Positions 8,298-16,575 of a stretch of 64,000 nt of DNA are shown here, piece by piece (the stretch's first letter is position 1; every line of letters starts with the position of its first letter). Location of the stretch: positions 1 through 64,000 of the forward strand of contig NZ_BBPO01000024.1 of assembly GCF_000787815.1 (NCBI RefSeq). The letters run 5' to 3'. The DNA comes from Streptacidiphilus neutrinimicus. Lineage in GTDB: Bacteria; Actinomycetota; Actinomycetes; Streptomycetales; Streptomycetaceae. Under the pieces are notes generated by a model that was given only the letters and a program-made list of their open reading frames with translations, had not been told where the DNA came from and searched no databases. The translations under genes and the position numbers were made by a program.

Positions 8298-8750
8298 ATG
8301 CTCTCCCCCAAGATCGTCGGACTGGCGCTGTTCAGCGCCGCAGCAGCTGTCACCGCCGTCGCGGCCCCCGCGCTCGCGGCCCAGCCGCACCAGGCGCCGT
8401 CCACCACCGCGGTCGTCCTCGACTGCGCGGGCCAGGCGCAGAACCAGCCCGGCACGTTCCTGGTCGCCTGCGGCGACGGCAACAACTACCTCTCCGGTCT
8501 GCACTGGGCCGACTGGGGAACCGCCACCGCCACCGCGACGGGCACCGACAACGCCAACGACTGCACGCCGAACTGCGCGGCCGGAGCCTTCCACCAATTC
8601 CCGGCGACCGTCACACTCACCAAGCCCGAGCCGTGGGCCGGACATCCCGGAAGCACCCGCTACACCGAGCTGGACCTGCACTACACCGGCGCACGTCCGA
8701 CCGGCCTCCCGGCGGACCTCGTCGTCCACCTGGTCGCCCCGCCGGCCTGA
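8298..8750 (+). CDS. Secreted cysteine-containing protein of unknown function
   Basis: The 150-aa protein has a Sec signal peptide: MLSPKIVGLALFSAAAAVTA followed by VAAPALAAQP, with cleavage expected after ALA near residue 27. The mature part has four cysteines (C43, C58, C88, C92 by count) that could form two disulfides. It has aromatic/Gly motifs such as GDGNNYLSGLHWADWG and NDCTPNCAAG. Similar small secreted proteins are common in streptomycetes, but I know no function. The start is supported by GAGGAG 6 nt upstream. It converges with the SDR gene; only 4 bp separate the two stops. Confidence 0.85.
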   Translation: MLSPKIVGLALFSAAAAVTAVAAPALAAQPHQAPSTTAVVLDCAGQAQNQPGTFLVACGDGNNYLSGLHWADWGTATATATGTDNANDCTPNCAAGAFHQFPATVTLTKPEPWAGHPGSTRYTELDLHYTGARPTGLPADLVVHLVAPPA

Positions 8751-8754
8751 GCCG

Positions 8755-9480
8755 TCACAGCTCGGCGCCTGTCTCCTCGGCCAGCGCCATGACGAGGCGG
8801 TCCTGGAACGCCTCGTCATGGACGGCGCGGTGCGGCTCCTGCCGCTCCTGGTGGTACCAGTACCCGCCGGTGGTCAGGGCCGGGGGCTCGTCGCTGACGG
8901 CGAGCCACTCCTGCGTCACATGACCGAGTTCGAGGTCGTCCGGGGCGTTCGGCCCGCCCATCCTGGTCGGCACCCAGCCGGGATCCACGGCGTTGCTCAG
9001 CACCTCCGGACGCAGGCGCGCCACCGCCGCCGCCAGGGCCGTCACGAACAGCTTGCTGTCCGCGTACGAGCCCGCACGCCGTCCGTGCCAGTCGACCCCG
9101 GCGAGCGAGGGCTGCCCGCCGAAGTGGGAGCCGCTGCTCAGGTAGACCAGCCGGCGCGGGCCCGGCAGTAGCGCGGTGAGCAGGTAGGGCGCGACGACGT
9201 TGACGGGCATGACCGCCCGTCCGCTCCACACGCCCGCGTTGTGGATCACCGCGTCGAGCGGCGGCCCGCCGCCGAGCTCGGCGGCGCAGCGGCGCACGTC
9301 CTCACGGTCGCCGAAGTCGCCCACGACGATGCCCGCCCCGCGTGCGACCAGCGTCTCCAGGCTCGCCGCGCGCTCGGGGTTGCGGGCGTGCACGACCACG
9401 TCGTGCCCGGCCGCCAGTAGGGCCTCCGCCGCGGCCCGCCCGAGGCCCTGCGCGGAACCGGTCACCAGCACCCGACTCAT
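8755..9480 (-). CDS. Short-chain dehydrogenase/reductase (SDR)
   Basis: This 241-aa Rossmann protein has the NAD(P)-binding TGSAQGLG at residues 7-14, the NAG motif at 81-83, a serine pair near 115-116 (YLSSGSHFG) and the catalytic Tyr139-x3-Lys143 (YADSK). The sequence N-terminal to the chosen ATG (9480-9478) is arginine-rich and unlike the family, so it is not coding. The substrate is unknown. Nothing around it suggests a pathway. Confidence 0.92.
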   Translation of the reverse strand: MSRVLVTGSAQGLGRAAAEALLAAGHDVVVHARNPERAASLETLVARGAGIVVGDFGDREDVRRCAAELGGGPPLDAVIHNAGVWSGRAVMPVNVVAPYLLTALLPGPRRLVYLSSGSHFGGQPSLAGVDWHGRRAGSYADSKLFVTALAAAVARLRPEVLSNAVDPGWVPTRMGGPNAPDDLELGHVTQEWLAVSDEPPALTTGGYWYHQERQEPHRAVHDEAFQDRLVMALAEETGAEL

Positions 9481-9885
9481 GATCGCCCAACCTCTCGTCC
9501 CTGCCTGGCCGAGCCAGGAGTGCCGCTCAGTTGAAGCGTAGGCCCCACGCCGGACGCGCACCCGCACCTTGACCCCGTCACCCGCGCCGGGGCGGCCGGG
9601 GCAGCTGGGGCAGATGGGCAAGCGATGCGCCAACGATGCCGAGGGAGCCCTCGAACGGGGCCCGTCAGGCTGGCAGCATCGAGGAAGCACACCGGGAGCA
9701 CGCCGGGAGGAAGCCATGACCGGTCACGTCGTCCCCGCACGCCGGGTCCAGCAGCCGGTCCCGGCCACAGGTCCGGCCACTGGGCCGTCTGGAGGGACTG
9801 GCCCCTCCGGAGGGACTGGCCCGTCCGGAGGGGATGCCCGAGCGCGGGTCCTCCACCTGCGTCGGGATCCCCGTCCACCACCCGG
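9481..9885. other. 405-bp intergenic region with repeats and a possible small ORF
   Basis: This region separates the minus-strand SDR start from the minus-strand zinc-finger stop. It contains three 18-bp tandem repeats (9781-9834). A plus-strand reading frame of 67 codons (9716-9919) begins 4 nt after GGGAGGAAG and would encode a PSGGTG-repeat peptide. No family is recognised, so it is treated as a possibility, not a gene. Confidence 0.5.
9781..9834. repeat. Three tandem 18-bp repeats
   Basis: Units run 9781-9798, 9799-9816 and 9817-9834, with consensus tggcccgtccggagggac and a few substitutions. Units two and three contain the self-complementary core tccgga. The third unit ends gga in place of gac. 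They lie in the gap before the zinc-finger gene's 3' end. Confidence 0.85.
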
Positions 9886-10206
9886 TCAGCCCTGTTCCAG
9901 GAACACCGCGTCGGCGTAGCACCACCCCCAGGCCTCACCGGCCTTCAACGTGCGGGCCAGGGGATGTCCCGTGACCGCGAAGTGCTCGTAGGCGTGCCGT
10001 CCCGGTGAGCTGTCGCAGCAGCCCACGGCGCCGCACTCCAGGCACGCCAGCAGGTTCACCCAGGAGCCGCCCGGCGCGAGGCACCGGGAGCACCCCTCCG
10101 CGACGGCCGTGACCGGCCGGGCGCGCTCCAGGTGACGGCACGTTCGTTTCCGGGCCGCACCGGGAGGCTGCGTCACCCGCCAGGTCGCGGACTCCTCGCT
10201 CATCAC
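9886..10206 (-). CDS. Small UBP-type zinc-finger domain protein
   Basis: The 106-aa protein is almost entirely a ZnF-UBP domain. It shows TCRHLERA, then GCSRCLAPGGSWVNLLACLE, CGAVGCCDSSPGRHAYEH, TGHPLARTL and EAWGWCYAD, with Cys and His residues placed to bind zinc. In eukaryotes this fold binds ubiquitin C-termini. Actinobacteria carry many free-standing copies whose role is unknown. Translation may start at the GTG at 10206 or the ATG at 10203; the difference is one residue. Confidence 0.9.
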   Translation of the reverse strand: MMSEESATWRVTQPPGAARKRTCRHLERARPVTAVAEGCSRCLAPGGSWVNLLACLECGAVGCCDSSPGRHAYEHFAVTGHPLARTLKAGEAWGWCYADAVFLEQG

Positions 10207-10243
10207 CCGTCAATCATGGCGCGCTCGCCGCCCGGAGGACGAG

Positions 10244-10753
10244 ATGCAGCAGACGAAAAGCCGGCTCGGGTCGGGACGTCCCCTCGCGCCGCCCCGATCA
10301 CGGCCCCTCTCACGGCCCCTCTCACGGCCCGTTTCGAGGCCCCGACCGCGACCTCAGGGCGTGCTCGTGCTCCTGTGGCGCGTCGCCGCGGTCGTCTTCC
10401 TCGTGGTCGCCTCTGTCTCCGCCGCCCTGCAGGCGGCGCGGTGGGCCGAGGGCGGCCCGATCGGCCCGGCGGCCGCCCTCGGCGCGGATGCCGTCGTGCT
10501 TGCCGCGGCCGCGGTCGTCGTCGCGGTGACCGCCCGGCGTGAGGCGCGACTGGGGGTCGCGCTGGTGACGGCGGTCCAACTCGCCGCCCTCGCCGCAGCG
10601 CGGGAGACCGGAGGCCTCTCGGCCGTGAGGCCCGCCGGTGACGGCGGACAGGTGACCAGGCTCCTGTGCGGCGGAGCGGCCGCGGTGGTGAGTCTGGCGC
10701 TGCTCGCCTGGCTCGACGACCGCGACGGGGACGCGTCCGGCCCAGGCGTCTGA
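10244..10753 (+). CDS. Small integral membrane protein, unknown function
   Basis: The 169-aa protein starts at an ATG with GGAGG 5 nt upstream. It has a basic, repetitive N-terminus (RPLSRPLSRPVSRPRPRP) encoded by tandem 12-bp units near 10310-10335. About four hydrophobic segments follow (roughly residues 39-65, 74-98, 103-117 and 137-156). The tail is acidic (WLDDRDGDASG). I recognise no family. The positive N-terminus suggests a cytoplasmic N-terminus. Confidence 0.75.
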   Translation: MQQTKSRLGSGRPLAPPRSRPLSRPLSRPVSRPRPRPQGVLVLLWRVAAVVFLVVASVSAALQAARWAEGGPIGPAAALGADAVVLAAAAVVVAVTARREARLGVALVTAVQLAALAAARETGGLSAVRPAGDGGQVTRLLCGGAAAVVSLALLAWLDDRDGDASGPGV

Positions 10754-10790
10754 AACCGCTTCGTGGGGGCGCGGCCTGACCGCCGCCGCG

Positions 10791-11041
10791 TCAGGGATCG
10801 GGTTCGCGCGGGCTGCCCTCCGCCCAGACCTGTTCCAGCGCCTCCATGTGCTGCCAGCACTCGCCGCAGCGGCTCGGCGGCGAGATCGTGTGCGCGTCGG
10901 TGATCGGCCTGGTGGCGGTGGTCAGCGGGAAGCGCGACCGCACAGGGCGGAGGCCGAGCCCTGCCGGACGACGTGCCAGCTGAGGGCCTCCGGTCCGGCC
11001 GGGTCGGCGGGCTGCCGGGCCCGCAGTTCGTAGCCGCTCAT
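10791..11041 (-). pseudogene. Small conserved hypothetical gene broken by a frameshift
   Basis: From the ATG at 11041-11039 the frame reads MSGYELRARQPADPAGPEAL and then SWHVVRQGSASALCGR, the start of a common small Streptomyces protein, but it stops at 10924-10922 after 39 codons. The expected C-terminal half, with RCGECWQHMEALEQVW, continues in another frame (phase -1) down to the stop at 10791. A missing base near 10926-10939 explains both halves. The intact protein would be about 83 aa. Either the gene is dead or this is a sequencing error. Confidence 0.65.
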
Positions 11042-11107
11042 ACCGTCCCATCCTCCCGGCTGGTCGCCCGGCGGCCGCCTGCGCGGATGGGCCGCCGCGC
11101 GTGCGGA

Positions 11108-11344
11108 TCAGTGCCACACCTCGGGGCCGCCGCCCTGCCACTCCACCAGCCGGGGGTCGTCGAGATCGCCGTCATCGAGTCCCGCGCGGCGCATCAGGTC
11201 CAGGACGTCCTCCAGGTCGTGGGCGACCCCGACGTGGGCGGTGACGATGTCCACGCGCCGGAAGGGGTCCTCGTCCGCGTCGGTCACCGGGTGGACGACG
11301 ACGTGCGCGGCGTGGCCGCGCGTCTCGGGCCGTGGCTCGCTCAT
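11108..11344 (-). CDS. Conserved hypothetical protein, 78 aa
   Basis: The protein begins MSEPRPETRGHAAHVVVHPV and ends DDPRLVEWQGGGPEVWH. The middle, AHDLEDVLDLMRRAGL, is helical, and the pattern (hydrophobic strand, helix, then an E-W-x-G-G-G-P-x-V-W end) resembles small actinobacterial proteins of unknown function. GGAGGT lies directly against the ATG, an unusually short spacing, so initiation efficiency is uncertain. It sits between the frameshifted gene and a membrane-protein gene, all on the minus strand. Confidence 0.65.
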   Translation of the reverse strand: MSEPRPETRGHAAHVVVHPVTDADEDPFRRVDIVTAHVGVAHDLEDVLDLMRRAGLDDGDLDDPRLVEWQGGGPEVWH

Positions 11345-11433
11345 ACCTCCAGCCTGCGGCCACCGGCACGGGCGTGCATCCGCGACGTGCGCGCCGCGTG
11401 CGCGTCGCCGTGCCGGGTCCGGGCGTCCACGGC

Positions 11434-12000
11434 TCAGCGGGCCTGTCCGGCGGAGAGGCGCTGCTGGGCATGGCCGGCGGTCACCTTGGCGAGCTCGTGC
11501 CAGAAGGGTGCCGCCGTCAGGTAGGCGCCGAGGCCGGAAAGGATGCCCAGCGAGAGGTCCACGCTGACGCGGCCCTCCTTGGCCCAGTAGACGTCCTGGA
11601 GGTCCAGCAGCAGCGCGAACTCGTCGGCGATCAGCGCCGCGCCCGCGCCGTAGGCCGCGCCGACCCCCGGGTGGCCGGTGAACTTCGCGTCCCCGCGGAC
11701 GGCGACCAGCCCGACGCCCGCGAGCGTCGCGATGCCGATGTTGTAGTGGTGCAGGTGTTTGCCCCCGGCCGAGATGTTGCCCCAGGGCAGCCAGCCGCCG
11801 CGGATCCCGTGCGTGATGAGGCGGACGGTGCCGAACGTCGCTCCGAACGAGAGCCATGTCGCCAGCAACGACCGCTGCACGGGGGAGGTGTGCCGGTCCA
11901 GCGTCGCCCGCCAGCGTGCCGGCAGGCTCGAGCCGGGAGGGCACTCCTCGTCCCCGGGAGCGGCCGATCGCCGCCGTTCGTCCTCGGCCCCTTCCGCCAT
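11434..12000 (-). CDS. Putative integral membrane protein
   Basis: From the ATG at 12000-11998 the protein is 188 aa. An alternative ATG at 12027-12025 would add nine residues. Both have purine-rich sites (AGGGAGG and GGAAGGAG) close upstream, and I preferred the first for spacing. After a polar N-terminus come hydrophobic stretches near LLATWLSFGATFGTVRLI, YNIGIATLAGVGLVAV and LGILSGLGAYLTAAP. Between them lies a His-rich GGKHLHHYNIG motif. Acidic residues within a hydrophobic stretch (ALIADEFALLLDLQDVYW) could bind metal. Similar proteins occur in streptomycetes without assigned function. Confidence 0.8.
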   Translation of the reverse strand: MAEGAEDERRRSAAPGDEECPPGSSLPARWRATLDRHTSPVQRSLLATWLSFGATFGTVRLITHGIRGGWLPWGNISAGGKHLHHYNIGIATLAGVGLVAVRGDAKFTGHPGVGAAYGAGAALIADEFALLLDLQDVYWAKEGRVSVDLSLGILSGLGAYLTAAPFWHELAKVTAGHAQQRLSAGQAR

Positions 12001-12027
12001 GACGCCTCCCTGAACCTGTGCGGACAT

Positions 12028-12670
12028 CCACTCCTTCCGATCGTCCACCCGCCCGCCCGGATCCGCCCACGCACCGGGGCCTCGCGCTGGGTAATACGTT
12101 TCGAGTCAAATGTTAATTTTGTAGCTATGCCGCAGGGCTCCTGCTCGGGTAGCGCTGCTCGTGCTCGACGCCGGTCCGCGCCGGAAGCCGTGGCACGCTG
12201 GTGATCGTGGAGCTGGCTGAAGACTGAAGGCACTGTCTCGAAATCCCGCGCGAGCACGCTGGCAGCAGGAGGCCCCGCGCCGGGGAACCGGGCGGGGCCG
12301 ACGAAGCAGACAACCGCACCAGCAGCGCCGACAACGGTCTTGGCGGCTGATGTGTGCGGAGCCTGGAGTTCCGGCGGGGGCCCGGGCCTGTTTGACCCGG
12401 TCGACGACCTGGCGAGCAGTCGGGCACCCACCTGGGGCGACTGCGAGGCCCCGACCGTCGCGGCGGTGTCGAGCCTTGACCCCGGAGAGACTGGGCCGGA
12501 CACGAGGGCGCCGGGGGTCGTGCTTGTGGCCAACCCGCCCCGATGGCAACTCGACTGAGACGCTTTCTGATCAACATCTCAGGCGAGTTGCAGCACGCAC
12601 GTCAGACCTTCGTCTGAACGCGAGCCGTCCGGGACAAGACAGGGCGCCGCCGCTCGGGGCGGCCCAGGGG
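12028..12670. other. Gene-poor 643-bp stretch between the membrane protein and the reductase operon
   Basis: I see no convincing gene on either strand. Open frames exist but lack codon bias, family motifs and ribosome-binding sites. Around 12090-12125 is an AT-rich pocket (gtttcgagtcaaatgttaat), the least GC-rich part nearby, which could hold the promoter of the membrane-protein gene. The rest may be relic sequence marking the edge of the reductase operon. Confidence 0.5.
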
Positions 12671-13942
12671 TCAGGACATGCGCTCGTCGAGGAGGCGGAC
12701 GAGCTTGCCGGTGCGCGGGTTGACCGTCAGGTCTGCGGCGGTGACCCACTCCAGGGCGAGGGGGTGGATCAGGCCGCGGCGGACGTGGTCGTCGAACATC
12801 GGGCGGGTCTCGCCCAGGCGGCGGGCGATGTCGTGGGCCAGAGCCTGGCGGTCGCCTTCGCCCGGTGTGGTGTCGGCGAGACGCAGGACGAGTTCGTCGA
12901 GCTCGTCGCGGTGCCGCAGGACGATCTGCAGGTCGGCGATCCGGCAGCGCTCGTCCGCCGCGGCGACGACGCCGCGCAGATCCTCCAGGTAGACGGTGAC
13001 CGGGCCGACGCGGGCGCCCTCCTCGGAGCGGCCGAGGAGCCGGAACCGGCGCTGCGGGAAGTCCGTCCACTCCGCCAGGTCGCCGACCGGGTAGCGGATG
13101 ACCGGCATCAGCCTGCGGGCGAGGTCGGTGGCCACCACGCGGCCGGGACGGCCGGGTTCCTCGATCGGCTCGCCGGTGACCGGGTCCAGCAGCTCGACGA
13201 CCTTGTCCGCGGTGAAGACCTGGTGGATGCGCTGGTCGGACTCGCCCGCCACCGGCCCGGCCAGGACGCCCGCGTCGACGCTGGCGTAGCCGATGGAGCG
13301 GACCTCGGCCGCGGGGAAGGCCCGCGCCAGCAGGGCGAGCTGGTCGCCGTAGAAGGCCTCGCCGCTGAACAGGACCAGCCGCACGTCCTGCAGCGTGCCC
13401 GGCCCGGCGACGACCGCGCGGGCCAGCCGGCACAGCGAGGTGGGCGGCGCGGCGAGCACCGTCGCCGAGAAGTCGCGCAGCGTGGCGATGGTGGTGTCCA
13501 GCGGGGCGGCGCCGCCGATCGGCAGCTGGACGGTGGGGATCGGCGCTTCCTGGAGCAGGTTGAGTGTGAAGACGAAGCTCGAGTACAGCTCGCCGGCGTA
13601 GAAGAGGTTGGCCACCCGGTCGCCCGGGAGAAGCCCGGCGGCGGGCAGGCCCTCCCCGAAGCGGTGGCACATCGCGCGCCACTCCTCGCGGGTGTAGCGC
13701 GAGACGCGGGGCGCGCCGGTGGTGCCGCCGGTCTTGAAGACGATCCCGTCGTCGTGCGGGCCGGTCAGGACGCTGCTGGTGGTGGCGCCGTGGGCCTGCC
13801 AGAAGGCGGTGTGGTCGACCAGGGGCAGCGCGGTCAGGTCGCCGGTCGCGGCGGGCAGGTCGGCGTAGAGGTCACGGTAGAACGGCGAGTGCTGCCGCAC
13901 GAAGGCGATCAGGTCCGCCGTGGTGGTCTGGTGAGGGGTCAT
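12671..13942 (-). CDS. PaaK-like adenylate-forming ligase
   Basis: The 423-aa protein has the phenylacetate-CoA-ligase/F390-synthetase layout. A P-loop-like FKTGGTTGAPRVSRYTREEW activates ATP. LFSGEAFYGDQ and SIGYASVDAGVLAG form the adenylate pocket, and the C-terminal domain contains NPRTGKLVRLLDE with the expected lysine. It should activate a carboxylic acid as an acyl-adenylate and pass it to a thiol. It is the last gene of the GNAT/LuxE/LuxC-PaaK operon, 107 bp after the fusion gene. The start at 13942 has only a weak ribosome-binding site. The substrate is unknown. Confidence 0.85.
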   Translation of the reverse strand: MTPHQTTTADLIAFVRQHSPFYRDLYADLPAATGDLTALPLVDHTAFWQAHGATTSSVLTGPHDDGIVFKTGGTTGAPRVSRYTREEWRAMCHRFGEGLPAAGLLPGDRVANLFYAGELYSSFVFTLNLLQEAPIPTVQLPIGGAAPLDTTIATLRDFSATVLAAPPTSLCRLARAVVAGPGTLQDVRLVLFSGEAFYGDQLALLARAFPAAEVRSIGYASVDAGVLAGPVAGESDQRIHQVFTADKVVELLDPVTGEPIEEPGRPGRVVATDLARRLMPVIRYPVGDLAEWTDFPQRRFRLLGRSEEGARVGPVTVYLEDLRGVVAAADERCRIADLQIVLRHRDELDELVLRLADTTPGEGDRQALAHDIARRLGETRPMFDDHVRRGLIHPLALEWVTAADLTVNPRTGKLVRLLDERMS

Positions 13943-13990
13943 CGGTCCGGGTCTCGTCCGTGTCGTCTCTGGGGAGGGGCGGCACCGGGC

Positions 13991-14012
13991 CGGACGGCGA
14001 GGGGGCCGTCCG
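13991..14012 (-). terminator. Intercistronic hairpin between the two ligase genes
   Basis: cggacggc (13991-13998) pairs perfectly with gccgtccg (14005-14012) around a 6-nt loop. It lies in the only real gap (107 bp) of the operon. No U-tract follows, so it could attenuate, terminate partially, or act as an mRNA processing/stability element that sets a different dose for the downstream ligase. Confidence 0.35.
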
Positions 14013-14049
14013 ACCCGGGGTGCAGCGGGCTGCGAGGTGCGGGGCTGCG

Positions 14050-16575
14050 TCAGCGGTTGCGGACCCGGCGGTCGACCACGGCCGGGAGCTTGCCGCTGGC
14101 GGCGGTGCGCTCGAAGGCGTCCGACGGCAGGTGCTCCACGCGGAGGTCGACCAGCCGGTCGCGGACGACCGCCGCCGCGAGCTCGGGGTAGCCGTCCAGG
14201 AAGGCCTGCGCGGTCGCCTCGGCGGTCGAAGCCTCGGCTCCCGCCTCCGCCTCGAGCCGCACCGTCAGCGACTCGCTGGTGGCGTCCTCGTCCAGCACGA
14301 TCTGCAGAGCGCCCCGGTGGCCCAGGTTCTCCTCGGCCACGGCGACGAAGCGGCGGACGTTGAGGAAGTGGCTGCCGCTGCGGAAGATGTCTCCGAACCG
14401 GCCCAGCAGCTCGAAGCGGGGCGTGCGCCGGCCGCACGGGCAGTCGCCGGGCGTCCAGCGCCCGAGGTCGCCGATCTCGTAGCGGTCCAGGCGCTGCCCG
14501 CGCCGCGTGTGCGCGGTGAACACCAGGCGGCCGGTCTCGCCGACGGCGGCGGGACGGTCCTCGTCCATCGCGAGGATCTCCAGCGTGTGCAGACCGCTGA
14601 ACAGGTGGTGCACCCGGTCCGGCGCGTCGGGGCACTGGTAGCCCAGCGGACCCGCGTCGACGCTGCCGTAGGCGGCCGAGCGGATCACCTCGACCCCGAA
14701 CTCGGTGCGCAGCCACTCCCGCTGGGCCTGCGGGAAGTGCTCGCCGCCGAAGAAGATCTTGCGCACGCCGCGGTAGGCGCGCAGCTCGGCCTCGCCGGCC
14801 GCGAACACGCGCAGCAGGTAGTTCGGCATGCCGAACAGCGTGTCGACCCCGTGCTCGACGATCGAGCGGGCGACCAGCGCGTGGTCGTCCTGCGCGGCCA
14901 TCGGGTACTGCACGGCCTGCAGGGTCTCCAGCACCGAGAAGAAGCTGGAGAAGCCGCCGTAGAGCAGACCGCCGAAGAAGAGGTTCATCGCGCGGTCGGT
15001 GCGCACGTCGAAGCCCGCCGCCAGCAGGCCCTCGGCGCCGGAGCGCATGTGCTCGTGGTAGTCGTCCCAGGTGAACGCGGACAGCTTCGGCGCGCCGGAG
15101 CTGCCGCCGCTGCGGAAGAAGACCTCCGCGCGGCTCAGGTCGTCCTGGAGCAGCTCGAAGTCGCTCTTGGACACCACCTCGGCCTTCGGCGGCGCCAGCT
15201 CCCGAGCCGCGACCAGGTCGTCCAGGCACGCGTCGCCGCTGAAGCGCTCGTCCAACTGGACGTCCACGCGGCGGCTGTAGCGCTGGAGCGCGTAGACGCC
15301 GTCGTGCGGCTCGCCGTCGTAGCTGTCCAGCATGCGGCCCGGCACGGTGACGCGCTGCGCGCCCGCGGCGAGCACCGCCTGCGCCAGCGGCGCGGTGTCG
15401 GCGCGCGAGGCGCCGAGGCCGACCGTCTGGAGGTAGCGGCGCATCGGGCGCAGCACCTCCACGATCCGGGTGCGCGGCAGCGGCTTGACCCATACCGTGC
15501 GGTACAGCGGGGAGGCCCGCAGCGCGCTGCGCGTGTCGGCCAGCACCCGCCAGGTGCCGTCCGCGGCCTCGTGCACCCGGGTCAGGCCCAGGTGCTCCTC
15601 CAGCCTGGCGACCAGCACGGTGTTGCTGATCTCGGCACGCTCCAGCAGCTCCGGCGGGGCCGGGGAAAGCGCGGCCACGGCCTGGTCGAGGACGCCGGCG
15701 AACCGCTCGGCGAACGCGAAGACCTGTTCGTCGTCATCGGTGTCGAGGTAGACGACCTGCGGGCTGGAGCAGGCCTGCTGGTCCAGTCGGCAGATGTCCT
15801 CCGCGATGCCGCGCAGCGTCTCGGGCGAGGACCAGGTGTCCTCGGTCAGGTAGCCGAAGGACAGCTTGGGGCCCCAGTCGATGAGACGGCAGCCCGGCGG
15901 CACCAGGGCGGCGACCCCGGCGATGGCCTCCTCGCCGCCCCAGGCGGCGACCGCGTCCGCTTGCTCGCACAGGCGCCGTAGCCACTCGGTGCGGCTGGAG
16001 GGGAAGTTCAGCACGATCGTGCGCGCGGCCAGCAGGCCGCTGGGGTCCAGGTCCGCGAGCTCCGCCAGCAGCATCTGGGTGAACCGCGAACCGCCGCTGG
16101 TCTTCACCGCGTTGACGTTGCCCGCCAGCAGCCCCTCGACCACGCTGAGCGCGCCCGCGGCCGGGGCGTTGCCCGGGGCGACGTGGACCAGCAGCCCGAC
16201 CGGCAGCCAGCCCTCGAAGATCTCGCGCCGGAAGTCGAAGCGGGCCAGCCGGCCCGGGTCGATCCCGCCGAGCTCACGCATGAGCTTGGTCTCCAGCGGC
16301 TCCCGGCCGAGCGCCTCGGCGACGTCGCGCAGGGTACGGGCGGCCTCGTGGGCCGGAACGCCCGAGGCCTCCAACTCGGCTGCCAGGCGCAGCGACTGGG
16401 GGCTGTGCGCGTCGGCAAGGGCGTGGGACAGCAGGTCACAGGCGGCCAGCACGACCAGCGGGCTGAGCTGGTGCCCGAGCGCCGTGCGCACGTCCTCTCC
16501 GAGCGTGTCCAGACGCTTCTCGGCCTCGGCGTCGTCGACCCAGGCGCCCTGCCAGTAGTGCTGATCGATCGTCAT
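14050..16575 (-). CDS. LuxC-type acyl reductase fused to a PaaK-like ligase
   Basis: The 841-aa protein has two halves. Residues ~1-400 are a LuxC-like, aldehyde-dehydrogenase-fold acyl reductase, with DFRREIFEGWLPVG, the HVAPGNAPAAG nucleotide loop and QQACSSPQVV, whose Cys269 is the likely acyl-thioester nucleophile. Residues ~430-841 are a complete adenylate-forming domain: FFRSGGSSGAPKLSAFTWDD, IFFGGEHFPQAQ, SAAYGSVDAGPLGYQC and a CPCGRRTPRFELLGRFGD block with a CxC pair. The protein could activate an acid and reduce it to an aldehyde with NADPH in one polypeptide. Its ATG overlaps the LuxE stop by 4 nt. Classical lux systems keep these activities on separate proteins, so the fusion is notable. 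Confidence 0.88.
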   Translation of the reverse strand: MTIDQHYWQGAWVDDAEAEKRLDTLGEDVRTALGHQLSPLVVLAACDLLSHALADAHSPQSLRLAAELEASGVPAHEAARTLRDVAEALGREPLETKLMRELGGIDPGRLARFDFRREIFEGWLPVGLLVHVAPGNAPAAGALSVVEGLLAGNVNAVKTSGGSRFTQMLLAELADLDPSGLLAARTIVLNFPSSRTEWLRRLCEQADAVAAWGGEEAIAGVAALVPPGCRLIDWGPKLSFGYLTEDTWSSPETLRGIAEDICRLDQQACSSPQVVYLDTDDDEQVFAFAERFAGVLDQAVAALSPAPPELLERAEISNTVLVARLEEHLGLTRVHEAADGTWRVLADTRSALRASPLYRTVWVKPLPRTRIVEVLRPMRRYLQTVGLGASRADTAPLAQAVLAAGAQRVTVPGRMLDSYDGEPHDGVYALQRYSRRVDVQLDERFSGDACLDDLVAARELAPPKAEVVSKSDFELLQDDLSRAEVFFRSGGSSGAPKLSAFTWDDYHEHMRSGAEGLLAAGFDVRTDRAMNLFFGGLLYGGFSSFFSVLETLQAVQYPMAAQDDHALVARSIVEHGVDTLFGMPNYLLRVFAAGEAELRAYRGVRKIFFGGEHFPQAQREWLRTEFGVEVIRSAAYGSVDAGPLGYQCPDAPDRVHHLFSGLHTLEILAMDEDRPAAVGETGRLVFTAHTRRGQRLDRYEIGDLGRWTPGDCPCGRRTPRFELLGRFGDIFRSGSHFLNVRRFVAVAEENLGHRGALQIVLDEDATSESLTVRLEAEAGAEASTAEATAQAFLDGYPELAAAVVRDRLVDLRVEHLPSDAFERTAASGKLPAVVDRRVRNR

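Noticed and set aside
9569-10008. Longer plus-strand proteins opposite the zinc-finger gene
   Set aside because: Frames beyond the small 9716-9919 candidate are antisense to the clear zinc-finger domain and lack a start signal.
10791-11141. A single 116-codon minus-strand protein covering the frameshifted gene
   Set aside because: The frame is open throughout, but its N-terminal part is arginine-rich and meaningless, whereas the alternative frame gives the conserved N-terminus MSGYELRARQP. A frameshift explains the data better.
12106-12577. Possible gene or transposase remnant on the minus strand
   Set aside because: Overlapping open frames exist in several phases, but I found no transposase motif, inverted repeats, ribosome-binding site or codon bias.
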